Positions 34,551 through 45,500 of a stretch of DNA of 64,000 bases are shown one piece after another (positions within the stretch are counted from its first letter, which is position 1; the number at the start of each line of letters is the position of its first letter). The position numbers and the translations under genes were made by a program. The stretch covers positions 106,835,486 through 106,899,485 of the forward strand of contig OZ020269.1 of assembly GCA_963971225.1 (NCBI GenBank), read 5' to 3'. Source of the stretch: Melieria omissa (taxonomy: Eukaryota > Arthropoda > Insecta > Diptera > Ulidiidae). The notes beneath the pieces were generated by a model that worked only from the letters and a program-made list of their open reading frames with translations, was not told the DNA's origin and did no database searches.

Positions 34551-35096
34551 ACTATTATTATTATTAGTGGGGATAGTGCACCGCAACCTAAGGATCTATT
34601 GTGCCCCCTTCAAGGACTCACAGTTCATCTGTGAGCCCAACTACCGAAAGGAATTTTAGCAGATCTCCTATACCGCTGGAGTTCCAGTTCGCACCTCTGA
34701 CGAGGTATTCCCTTAGGCCCTTCTTCCGATCGTGCATAAGTACAGGGCATTCTCCTAGTATATGCATTGCAGTTTCATTTTCCTGTGAACAGAACCTGCA
34801 ATGTCCATTTGCACGGAGGTTCTGGGCCGACGAATGTGGTTGAGGCGCCCCTTCTTGCAAGTTCGTCGGCCGCCTCGTTTCCTACTATACCTGCGTGGCG
34901 AGGAACCCAGAGGACCCATATTTGATTGTGCAGACCTAGCTCATTAATCTTTTCAATGCATTCTATCACCAGTTTCGAGGATACCTGGTATGGGCTTAGT
35001 GCCCTGATTGCCGCTTGGTTATCAGACAGGATTGCAATTCTCCGATTCCGGTAGTTTCTCGCTAAGTTGAAGTAAGCACACCTTGTAATTCCTTGC
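34551..35096 (-). mobile_element. 5'-truncated RNase H-type non-LTR insertion with 8-bp target duplication
   Basis: AATTCCTT flanks the insertion directly at 34543-34550 and 35097-35104. On the minus strand the insert starts within RNase H, continues to the C-terminal end and a short 3' UTR, and finishes in a TAATAATAATAATAGT tail. The 3' UTR (GGGGGCACAATAGATC words) matches the element at 9420-10665, so both belong to one family. The TAA tail is I-like. Confidence 0.87.
34618..35096 (-). pseudogene. RNase H and C-terminal remnant with internal deletion
   Basis: Minus-strand reading from 35096: RCAYFNLARNYRNRRIAILS, then NQAAIRALSPYQVSSKLVIE, then INELGLHNQIWVLWVPRHAG and NEAADELARRGAS to about 34830. 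Here the catalytic aspartate of LSD and the final D of the NEAAD motif are visible. The frame then breaks. Compared with the 9.5-kb copy, about 250 bases are missing between GPEPP and the knuckle CRFCSQENETAMH. The end is KFLSVVGLTDEL at 34618. It is a dead fragment, 5'-truncated at insertion and later deleted internally. Confidence 0.86.
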
Positions 35097-35224
35097 TTCT
35101 GTCCGTCTATTTCAAAAGTGCGAATTACTCACTTAGAGATGCCACGCTTCTCTGGGTTAGATGGGATCTCCAGGTACAACATTAAATAATAGTCAGCGTT
35201 TGACTGCGTATCGTGACGGTCATA

Positions 35225-36306
35225 ATGTCTCTTCGGTCTCGTTGCGCTTTGTGCTCCAAATCGGTTGCCAAAGACTGCCTATCGTGTGCTCTTTGTAAGT
35301 CAGTCTTCCATAAATCGTGTTGCAGTAGTTTGGACCCGCGTGTACTTGACGTGATCCAAAATAATGCTAATATTGCATTTAATTGTGATACCTGCATAAA
35401 TTCAAATTGGCATGCCGTTGTTGCCGCTTTGATTGCCGACGTTAAGGAGCTCAAACTTCTCATTTCTTCTTTGCTGCCTAATCAGTGTACCAACAACGTT
35501 CCCATTGGTGTTGCTGCGAACTCAGCTGAAGTTGCTAACGGTATTTCTCTCGCCCAATCTGATGTTGCTGCTGCCAGCCTGGCTGATGCTGGCTCTCACT
35601 CGCTATCTACTCCATGCAATCCCACTGCTGTGGACGCTGCTGCTTACTCCGTTGTTGCTGCTTCTTACGCTCCGAATTCAGACATGCTGCGCGCTCCCAG
35701 TCCTACTGTTCGGAATGTTGCTAATCCCGGTGCTTCTGCTGCCTCTCCGAATGTTGCACTGCGCCCGTGCGCTGCTTTGACATCTGCTCGACCGGCGCCG
35801 CCAGATATGGCGTCGCTCTCTCATCACTTGACCTCGTCTATGTCTCAAGGCCATTGCACGCAACATTCGGGTGAGCCTACTACTCTTGAGCATAGCGCTC
35901 CCACGCGGGACTCACTGTCTCCTCGGAACTCCGACTGGGTTACAGTTGCGAAGAACAGGAACAATAGAAAGAATTGCGTGTTGTTGGATCTAATGCTAGC
36001 ATGGAGCTTTATGTGGCTGTTCGCTTTCGATGGTTACATTTGTCATCGTTCCAACCATCTGTCACGCCTGATAACATCGTTGATTATGTTGCGAAACATT
36101 CTGCTATCGACAAGAAGTTATTAACTTGCTACAGACTAGTGAAAAACGATACACCAATTGAATCTCTTAAGCGCGTTAATTTCAAACTTGGGGTGTCAGA
36201 CCAATCGTTTGCAAAGCTATTGGCGGCTGAGTTATGGCCCGCCAGTGTCACGGTTCGGCCTTTCCGGTTTTTTCAAAAACAAATAGCTCACCCAAATCCA
36301 GCCTAG
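35225..36306 (+). pseudogene. CR1-type ORF1 protein, one frameshift
   Basis: I chose the ATG at 35225 (MSLRSRCALC). A PHD-like zinc finger lies at residues 7-57: C7-x2-C10, C18/C21-x2-C24, H29-x2-C32, C54-x2-C57. An Ala/Ser/Pro-rich linker follows. Near 35968-35976 the frame changes. The frame that then carries sense (RVVGSNASMELYVAVRFRWL, LLTCYRLVKNDTPIESLKRV, LWPASVTVRPFRFF) is the conserved C-terminal domain of insect CR1/Jockey-type ORF1 proteins and ends at TAG 36304-36306. A single indel explains the break. ORF1 proteins bind the element RNA and form the transposition particle. This copy would give a truncated product. Confidence 0.85.
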
Positions 36307-39300
36307 CTGTTGCTGAAAATTCCAATGCTCAATCTATTCGTATCTACTTTCACAATGTATCAGGAATGAGAACTAAGGCGGAGTCTATACGTCGGCTAAG
36401 TTCCCACTCGGAATATGATATATTTGTCATTGTTGAGACCTGGCTGAATTCGAATTTCTTTGATTCTGAATACTTTGATTCAAATCTATACGACGTCTAT
36501 CGCAAGGATCGTGATGCTATTAAGACCCTATGTACCAGAGGTGGAGGAGTCCTAATTGCTGCCAGTCGTAAGCTTCGATCATCGCTCATCCCACTCCTAA
36601 ATGATGACTCTCTCCTGGACCAGCTATGTGTGCGTGTGCAGGGTTCGTCGTCCGCACTTCTGGTATGCGCGTCTTATATTCCACCGAACAGCAACGATTC
36701 TCTTTATCAATCCCATGTTGACAATATTTGTTCACTGTACAATAAGTTTGGTAGTGATCAACTTTGCGTCCTTGGTGACTTCAATTTAAACAATATTTCT
36801 TGGTCACACTTGAGCAACTCCTGCACTCTAACGCCCGCAAATGTCAGCAGTGCCACTGAGCTGTATCTTATTGATAGTTTCCTGAATATCGACTTATCTC
36901 AAATCAATGGCATAACAAGTAAATTAAATCGTATCCTAGACTTAGTTTTTGTATCAAGCAATATTAATTGTAAGCTTGCAGAATGTTTTAATCCTATTTC
37001 TCCAGCTTGTATGCATCATGCTCCGCTAAATATCGACATAGAGTTTTATGAATTTTTGAATATTAAGCCTACAAATCTTAATGTTAGCTTTAATTACAAC
37101 CGCTGTGATTTCCGCGCTTTTAACGATTGCTTACTTAGCCTGAACTGGGTTGACTTGTTCTCTAACTCAGATGCGGCTACCTGCTTTGATATTTTCAAAA
37201 CGAAGGTGTTTGAAATTTGCCTTCAGACTATTCCCACTCATCGTAAACAAGTCTATAAACGGCCGTGGTACACTAAAGATTTGAAACATCTTAAAAATTT
37301 AAAAAATAAGTTTTATAAGAAATACAAGTCAACCAAAAGTTCCCATTACTTTACTACCTATCAATACTACTTGGAAAAGTTTAATTGTCTTGATAAGTCA
37401 CTTTATAAAAGCTATATTAATAAGTATGAATCCAACATTAAAAATAATCCAAAAGCCTTTTGGAGTTTCATCAAATCTAAGAAATCGACATCCAGTATTC
37501 CTAATTCCCTTTTCCTAGACAATAAAATCGCCGGCTCTGCTGAAGAAGCTGCAAATCTGTTTGCTGAGTTCTTCAGCTCTAATTTCGTTTCTGACGCTGA
37601 TGTTATTCTGGACAGTCCACTATCTTTTAATTCCTCCCTTTCTCTGGGGTCTTTAACATTGTCTTACGACGATATTGAAAATGGCATCTTGAGTTTGAAA
37701 TCTTCCTCCCAAACTGACGCGGATGGTTTTTCGGCTATTCTCTTTAAACAATGCCCCTCCCTCATTGAGCCATTACTACATATTTTTAACAAGTCGCTAG
37801 CTTCGGGAGTTTTCATTGAAGCTTGGAAGAAAGCTACCATTACTCCAATTTTTAAAAGTGGTAATAAAAATGACGTCTCGAATTACAGACCTATCTCCAA
37901 GCTCACTACAGTCTCAAAACTCTTTGAGGGAATTGTCAAGGAAAAACTTGTCCCTGTAGTACGCAATCTGATTTGCCCTAATCAGCATGGGTTCGTAAGT
38001 GGCAGATCTACAGTTTCTAATTTAGCAGTATTTACTGAGGATTGTCTTGCAGCTTTTAAGGACGGCCATGAAGTGGATGCCATCTATACGGATTTTGCCA
38101 AGGCCTTTGATAGAGTTTCGCACAGTATCCTTGTTTCTAAGCTTGAACGCCTTGGTATCCACTCGTCTTTTCTTAAGTGGGTCGGGTCCTACTTATCGAA
38201 TAGGTGTTGTACCGTTGTAATTGACAACACTCCTTCCATGCCTTTTGTGGCCTCCTCTGGAGTCCCCCAAGGCAGTATCTTGGGACCACTGCTCTTCGTC
38301 CTGTTCATTAATGACATCGGCTCTTGCTTTCTCTCAGCTAAGTTTCTTCTGTATGCTGATGATCTGAAGATATATATTATCAGAAGGTCGCCTTCTGATT
38401 CTGTTGCACTGCAATCGGACCTTGGTAATCTTCACGGGTGGTGTGAACAGAATCGTCTGTTTCTTAATATCAAAAAATGCTTTCATGTGTTATTCTCCAG
38501 GAAGGATAACCCTACGTATAGGTATTTTACTATTTCTGGCTCCACTCTTGGGATGATGAAAGAGCTTAAGGGAAGGCTCCCCTGGATTTGGGCAAAAATA
38601 AGGCAAAGTTTGTAATTTTTTTGTGGGATAATGAAAAGGCGTACAAACTTCCGGTTTTGACTATTAAATTCGTCTATTATTTAGGAGTTTAAAAAGTTAA
38701 AAACTTGATGAAATTCAAAATGGCGGCTACAAAATGGCGATTTCCGTAGGCCTCTGCGCGCCAAACATCGCTCGAGAACTGTAATCCTGCAGCCTCTTGT
38801 AGTGGACTGAAATCAAAAAGCATTGTCATTACTTAAAGATAACAAAATTGTCTGTGAATTGAACCAGACTCAAAAAATTGAAACGAAAAATTCTTGCACA
38901 ATGAATATTTGAAGAAAAAAGTTAAATTTTTTGCACCTTTTTTTAATTTCAACCACATTTAAAAATTAAAAATAAATAACTATTTATGCAAATTGTAGGT
39001 TCAAGGCATACAGAAAATCAAATACATTCGAGCAGTTTTTAGATGAAGAAAATCGGATCATTAGATCAAGTCCGGTGATTTCAGTTAGATTGGAAAAAAT
39101 GGTTTCGAGATAAACGCGTTTGAAGCAAATTGGAGCAGTGGAGCGTCCCGTAGCGCGCGTGAGACAGGTGTGTTCTCCCATGAAAATACGCGTCGTATCA
39201 AAAAATCCTTTTACACACATATTCTACATATAGGTAGCCTTCGTTTTATGCAAAAAAAAAAAACCATTTTTCGGTCCAAATCCAGGGGAGCCTTCCCTTA

Positions 39301-39902
39301 AGGACCTTGGTCTATTCTTCGATTCGAAGTTGTCCTTTTCTTCCCACATTAACTTTGTCGTCTCCAAAGCATATTCCATGTTAGCTTTTATTCGTCGTCA
39401 CTGTTCTTCTTTCTCCGACCCATATACTCTTAAATTACTTTACTCCTCCTATGTTAGGTCTAACCTTGAATATGCCTCGTTTATTTGGCGTCCTTATCAT
39501 GCTTCCCACATTAACCGTATTGAACGCATACAAAAAGTTTTCTTACGCTTCGCCCTTCGTTCCCTCAACTTTTATGATCCTATCCCATCTTATGATTCCC
39601 GCTGTTTGCTTCTCAACCTTAAATCACTGGAAGGCCGGCGTTCCTATCTGTCTTGCTCGTTCATATTCAATGTCATAAACGGCGCTGTTGACTGTCCCGA
39701 GTTGTTGCAAAGAATCCCATTCTCTGTACCATCTCGCACACTCACGCATTTTGAATATTTCAATGTTGGGTTCTGCAGATTTAATTATATCAAAAATGAT
39801 CCAATTACTAGAGCTCTTTGCAACTTAAATTCTGTTCCTGAACTTGATCTCGCGCTTCCTAAAAGCTTAGTCTTAAGAAACTTAGCTGAATTTTTTAAAT
39901 GA
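36234..39902 (+). pseudogene. CR1-type ORF2: endonuclease plus reverse transcriptase, split by a TTAA element
   Basis: The open frame runs from 36234 with no stop to the insertion at 38570 and resumes in the same frame at 39300-39902. The first ATG (36234) overlaps the ORF1 tail; the true start may lie nearer 36310. Endonuclease motifs: HN at residues 40-41, ETW at 68-70, GDFN at 181-184, LDLVF. The closing histidine motif reads CMHHAPL, lacking the usual aspartate before H, so nuclease activity is uncertain. RT motifs: SNYRPIS, NQHGFVSGRST, DFAKAFD at 620-626, SGVPQGSILGPLLF, and catalytic YADD at 707-710. The C-terminus after the insert (SHINFVVSKAYSMLAFIRRH, SNLEYASFIWRPY) is typical of CR1. 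The insert adds 732 bases and brings in a stop. Without it the frame would be about 978 codons, a normal length. Confidence 0.9.
38570..39297. mobile_element. TTAA-flanked non-autonomous DNA element, 728 bp
   Basis: The ends are perfect inverted repeats of about 22 bp beginning GGGAAGGCTCCCCTGG. TTAA stands directly outside both ends (38566-38569 and 39298-39301). Duplication of TTAA is characteristic of piggyBac-type transposases; the GGG start is not the commonest piggyBac end, so the superfamily is likely but not proven. No transposase is encoded. An A-run lies near 39253-39263. It interrupts the CR1 ORF2 between the RT domain and the C-terminal region. Confidence 0.92.
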
Positions 39903-39954
39903 ATTGTTTGAATATATATTGTTATTAGTCTGTAAGAATTGTTTATTCATTGAC

Positions 39955-39997
<43 letters not shown>

Positions 39998-40002
39998 AAT
40001 AA
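39955..40002 (+). repeat. TAAA-repeat 3' tail of the CR1-type element
   Basis: About eleven TAAA/AAAT units directly follow the ORF2 3' UTR. Short microsatellite tails in place of poly(A) are usual for this group. Confidence 0.85.
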
Positions 40003-42760
40003 TCTCGAGGAGCCTCTTGGGGTTCAATGTTTTTGTACCCAACAAGTTAAGTCAATGTTGCTAAATGATTCAATGACATCTGAGATCATAATTAATTCAT
40101 CTTGTCTTAAAATTAAGTAATGAAACTCACGATTTAAATTTATTCTGAAAAATTCTTACAAATTTTCAAATTTTCACTCCGATTCTTCATCAATTCGTTT
40201 CGGCTGTGGTTCAAAATTTTCGCTGACAACGTTCAGTTCAGTTCGATCTTACCGATCATCATAATTATGCCCCCAATGATGATTATGTGTTAAAAATGTT
40301 TGGAAACTGGCTGTTTTGCCGTAATTGTTAAAAAAAATAAAAATGTAAAAAAATTGAAAATAATGTTTTTTTTTGTTTACCACAACGTAAACCATTAATG
40401 CGAGTCGAGGAACAAAACGAACAAAAAAACGCGAAGTAATTACCAATAATAATGCCACCAGTAATGACAACAACAACAAACGGTAACAAAAACAAAATAA
40501 AATCATCTGCTGCAAAACAACAACAATAACACCGAACGGCAACCAGCCACAGTGGGAACCAACGAAAAAAAAAAACAAAAAAATTCATTCAACAATAACA
40601 ACAACAACAACGGGAATAAAAGCAACAAAATCGAAGAGAAATGAAAATGCACAACCACAGTAAAACAACAACAACAATAATAACAAAAACAATAAAAGCA
40701 ACAGGCAATGAAAGTGTGAGGCTTGCAGCAAAGTCAGACAGACAAACAGTCACATCGACAGTGGGAGAGATGGACAGACAGACGAACCGGACAGACGGAC
40801 GAATGGCCATACGCGTTTAAGTAAATTTCACATGCTGGTAAAATGAACCTGCAGCCCGGTTGCATGCAGCTCCGAGTGGCATGCGGCCATATCGTACAAC
40901 TACAACAACAACAACAACAAAGGCAACATGTGAGCTGCCGGTCTGGTGTGACAGCAACGGCAACGGTGGCGATGGCGATGGCGTTGCCATGTGATATCCC
41001 ATTTTTGTTGTTGTTGTGTTTATTGTTGTTATTGTTGTAGCAGTGCGGTGCGTGCGCTGCAATGCGTTGGTCATTATTTACTCATCGATTGCGGCAGCAG
41101 GCAGCCAGCCGGGCAACGAAGCAGCGCACCAGGCAGCCAAGTGTGGCACAACTACATACAAACACACAGCGATACACATACAGACACATTTAAGCGCGCG
41201 TGCAGTTTGTGCGGCATGTGGCACGACGACGATTGCGGCGCGGCGGACGCATTGTGGGCAGTCAAGCGTCAAGCGAGCCGGCAAGCGAACGAGCAAGTGA
41301 AGCAGATTATGGGCGTGCGGACAGACACACAGACAGACGGACGGACACATGCAGGGGATCCCTATGGATGCAGGCCGCATTGTACAATGCAGCAGTGTAT
41401 GTATGTGTGTGTGTATGTTTGTAGTAAAAGAACCAAAAACAAAAATGCAGCAACAAACATTAATACTCGTTAGCCACAGAGTGTTGACTTGTAGCAGAAC
41501 AAATGTGTGTTGAGCGCTGGTTGGGTGCGGTGCGGTGCGGTGAGGTGGCGACTGGGACTGGAGCTGGAACTGGGTAGCGAAAGCGCCAAACCTAAGCAAG
41601 TCAGGTGCGGGCGGCAGTGGGCATGTGGCTGTGGAAGGTATGCGCCAACGTTGTGCAACACAGCATGGACAGACACACCGCGAGACGGACAACGGCAAAC
41701 GGACGGACGCGCTTTGGGACAGACGGACAGACGTGCAGCACGATTGCGCCTAATATCAGCGCCGATGCTTTTGTCATTGACCTCACTCACTGTGCTGCAC
41801 GCAATAACAGCACCGACCATAACAACAACAACAACACTAAGAACTAACCAACAACACACAAACATACAGTGGGCACTTGTCTGTCCACTTGCTGCGTTCG
41901 CGTAGGCAGTTCGTGAGAGAATCTCCCCTACACAGCAAGTTGCAACATTTAGGCGCACAGACAGACAGACGGACGGACAGACGAACGTGCGGCCAGCCGC
42001 AACCGAAGCGAGGGAGCCACTGTTGTTGGCACAAGTGTAATGGGCCAAGTGTTGACTTGCTGTGTAGTGTGCCTTCTGTGTGTGTGTGTGTGTGTGTGAG
42101 TGCGCCTAAATGAACTTATAGCTCTAACTGCACATATTTATATACACAAACACACCCACACCCACACACACATATAGAGGGACACGCATGCAAAATTAAT
42201 GCGCACTGCCAACGTTTATTCACTGCACTGCACTATGCGTCGTCTGCCACTTCACCGCACCGCCGCCTTCCTATTTGTTGTAGCAAAAAAAAACATTGTT
42301 GTGACAAAGTGCGCTCGCTCGCCAAATGGCGGAGGCGTCACAGTCGGCAGGGCAGACGGTAATGGGCGGCAATCGCAATGGGGTCATAGATTAAATTTTG
42401 ACTTTTATTGTAATTATCGGCATTGGCCCCAAAGTCGCCTAATGCATTCGTGCGCCATCCTGTTGGTGTTAACGGCATTTCAACCTCACACATACACACA
42501 CACAAACACAACAATATTTAGTCAATTTATTATGACTGTCCGTGGGATAGTCGTTCAATTTGTGCTTTTGTTTTCCGCGTTTAATGGCAACTTTCATGTT
42601 GGCTTTTTTTCCGATAAACTCCCCAATGTCTCATTAATGCTAATTATTCGTAAATTCAGTTCAATTAATTTCAGACTTTGTGTTTTAACGCAACTTTAAT
42701 TTTATATAATTGTATTGCCACTTAAAGGTTGGAATTTTGGTTGAATAAGCTTTGTTTAAT
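40003..42760. other. Noncoding DNA with GACA/GACG motif clusters
   Basis: AAC runs lie at 40460-40700 and 40895-40925, TTG at 41003-41040. Clusters of GACAGACGGACGGACA-type words lie at 40735-40802, 41318-41350, 41663-41735 and 41955-41992. GT and CA runs lie at 42080-42102 and 42145-42180. The long open frames here (up to 206 codons, minus strand 41078-41698) are made of these simple repeats and have no domain. Confidence 0.6.
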
Positions 42761-42766
42761 TTGACT

Positions 42767-42796
42767 TAGCTCAGACTTAGCTCAGACTTAGCTCAA
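42767..42796. repeat. Three tandem copies of a 12-bp unit
   Basis: GACTTAGCTCA repeats three times (period 12). Short and possibly incidental. Confidence 0.7.
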
Positions 42797-45500
42797 TAAC
42801 AGACTTTCAAACATTCAAGGACCGTCGAAATCCTTTTCTGAAAAGCTCCACTCTTATCTAATATTGAGTTTGCTTCACTTCTGTATAATCGCTTTCCATG
42901 TGACAAATTCCTAAGAGTTAGAAATGTTAGAAATTTCTTATAAATCCCGAAACTCAAATAAATGAAGATCCAAACAGCTCAGAAACATAAACAACTGTCG
43001 CAAATCCAACGAAAAAGAGACACTTTCCTCCAATAAACTAAAAAGCTCAAGACATACAATCAGCTCAACTAATCTGGCAGTCTTTACAGAGGACTGCATT
43101 TCTGCATTTCAAAAGGGCCTCCAGGTGGATACAATCTACAAGGATTTCTTTGACAGGGTCTTGCACCAGATCCTACTCAAAAAGCTGGCCAACATGGGTT
43201 TTCACTCGGTCTTTCTGGCTTGGATAAAGTAATACTTGAGTAATCGTAGGTGTGTGGTAGGAAATTTTAGTACCAATTTTGAATAAGTACGAAATAAACA
43301 CTTAAACACATTTTCAGTTTTGGCTTAATTCTGGCGTTCAAGTTAATTTCTGAGCTTTGATGTATTCAGAGACCTACAGTAGAATTTTATGGCGAATATT
43401 TTCGTGATAAATGTTGTTCTTAAAAAGTCCTCTTTTACAGGACATTTTTGGTCTTTTAGAAAAAAGGGTCAAATTGACCCATAAAAATAGGAGCTACAGG
43501 GTTAAAATGCTCCACAAAAATGTTCTTCGTAGTATTTTACATCAAATTGCTGAACACATCATATACCTAAAATGTGAGGTTACATGGTTTTCGTATGCCG
43601 ATTCACCTTAAGAATGTGCAAAAAGGGGAAAACTTTGACCTCCCCCTAAAAAAAAAATTCAGATGTAAACTTTCAAAACGCCGATACACGTATATTTTTG
43701 TATTTGTATTTTAGTATTTTTTTCCGTTGTCAGAACCTTCTTATTTTCAAAAAAGTTTGATTGTGTTGTGCAGTGTTATTAATAAATGAAATGAAATGAA
43801 AATGCATTGAAAATCAAATCAAATCCTTTTCTTTTTTGAGAACATTCAATCAGCTCAGAAACTAAAAATCCATTGAAAATCAAATCAATAGAGACTCTTT
43901 TCCCTGAATCTGTAAATAATTCCCAGTAAATGCCAAATAAATCCATAAAAACGCAATTTTGTTTCCAGACTGATTTCAAACTACTTAGAACCTTCAAAAC
44001 ACATCAAAAGATCAAACTAAAAGACTTCTTTCTGATGCCAGATATCTTAATTTTTTCAAAATATTTCTTTTTGACAAATGCCTAAAATCTTAATTTTGTA
44101 AATTATGCCCTCAAAGTTCAGACAAATTCTCCGTAAATGCCCAATAAATTCACCAAAAACCTGAAAAGTTCATTTTTCAGTGCTCAGGGGTTGTGTCGAC
44201 TAGAGACAATCAGCTTAGAAACATTAAAAACTTTAAAAATTCAAACATTAGGAAATTTAATTGCATTTCCGAAATGTTTTTTTTTTGAATAATGAAAATC
44301 TTCCCTCGAAATTATAAAACTCCTTTCAAAAAATGGTAAATAAATTCACAAAAATTCGAAAACTTTCCAAAATTATCCAATCAGCAGATTTATAGTCAAC
44401 TTAGACACTAAAAACTATTAAAAATCTTAAACTTACTGATCCCATCTGATTTTCAGAAATTTTAAAAAACTTTAAAATATTGTGTTCTGAAACTCCTTTC
44501 GAAAAATGCTAAATGAATTTACAAATAGTTGAAACGTTGCAATTCAGTGGTCTCGCATCATCTAATAGCAGACTTTGAAACAGCTGAGAATATTAAAAAA
44601 AACTGTGTCCAAATGTCGTCCAAACCACTCAAAAAGTCACAAATTGCAGTGAAACCGATGCCTTCTAATTTGAAAATTTTAAAGTTGGTTCCTAGTTGGA
44701 TTTTCAGACAAACTTAAAACACTGAGAATCCTTGTCAATCATTGCTTAGGATTTTTAACGAAAAATTTACCTTCACATTCACCGACAATCAACTTTGACT
44801 TAAATTAATCTACCGATAATCGTTCGCGAGAAGCCTCGTCAATCGTTGCTATGGATTTGTAATGAAACATTTTGAATGAAATGGTTTTCTAATAAATAAT
44901 GTATTCTCACATTTCCAAATAATCAATTTTGACTTAACCTATCGAAAATCTTTCCTAAGAATTGTAATTCGTAACAAAAAACTGCAAATGGTCTTCTAAT
45001 GGGAACTTTCTTCAAACTTATCTTCACATGCCCAGACAATTATTTTATTTAACTACTAAGTTGACTTAATCTAACTAAATCTATTCGTAAATTTTCTTTC
45101 TTTAAATTCAATAAATCGAGAGGTTCAGATTTCAGGTTGTAAAATTCAAGTCAACAAAAAAATTCACGGGAATATTTTTATGTCGCGACATACTTCATGA
45201 ATCTCACAAATCTCTGTTCAAGTTTCGAATTCAGGAAATCAGTAGATTTGCATTTGGAACTCAAGTTAAGGGCCATGAAAATTTGGAATCCAAGACAAAA
45301 ATATTACAAATTGAAGAAGATATACTATTTCCTATTAAAAGATATACTATCTTCTACTACTTTATATCAATTTTGAAGATGATATACTATCTCCTTTCAA
45401 TTTCTATGAGAGATTTGATTTCTTTAAAAGCGCAATAAATGCCTTTAAAACATTTTAGCTCCAACTTGAGACTTCAATATGTTAGTCGACATTTTTAATA
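42797..45500. repeat. AT-rich degenerate repeats, period roughly 170-205 bp
   Basis: AACTCCTTTC-AAAAATG-TAAAT-AATT-ACAAA-like segments recur near 43912, 44118, 44318 and 44489, each accompanied by CAGCTCAGAAACATTAAAAA-like words. Divergence is high. The region also contains a CR1-type RT fragment (43065-43262) and 43270-43780, which has no recognised content. No host gene seen. Confidence 0.5.
43065..43262 (+). pseudogene. Orphan CR1-type reverse transcriptase fragment
   Basis: This reads STNLAVFTEDCISAFQKGLQ, then VDTIYKDFFDRVLHQILLKK and LANMGFHSVFLAWIK, a stop, and YLSNRRCVV. It aligns residue by residue with the 37995-38220 part of the complete element at 36234-39902 (SNLAVFTEDCLAAF, DAIYTDFAKAFDRVSHSIL). 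It lacks three codons in the catalytic motif A (KDF-FDR in place of TDFAKAFD). Nothing upstream or downstream extends the match by eye. It is an isolated, older fragment of a related CR1-type element. Confidence 0.82.

Larger units (their letters stand above)
35170..40002 (+). mobile_element. Nearly complete CR1-type non-LTR retrotransposon
   Basis: The element has an ORF1 with an N-terminal PHD-like zinc finger, an ORF2 with an endonuclease and a reverse transcriptase but no RNase H, and a 3' end of TAAA repeats (39955-40002). This layout and the RT motifs (SNYRPIS, SGVPQGSILGPLLF, YADDLKIY) fit the CR1/Jockey side of non-LTR elements. The exact 5' end is not fixed; it lies between 35105 and the ORF1 start at 35225. 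A 728-bp DNA element interrupts it at 38570-39297. Excluding that insert it is about 4.1 kb, close to full length. Confidence 0.88.

Noticed and set aside
41078..41698. 206-codon minus-strand open frame
   Set aside because: Composed of CVCVCV, HTHTHT-like and Cys/Pro-rich readings of simple repeats; overlapping frames of similar length occur on the other strand.
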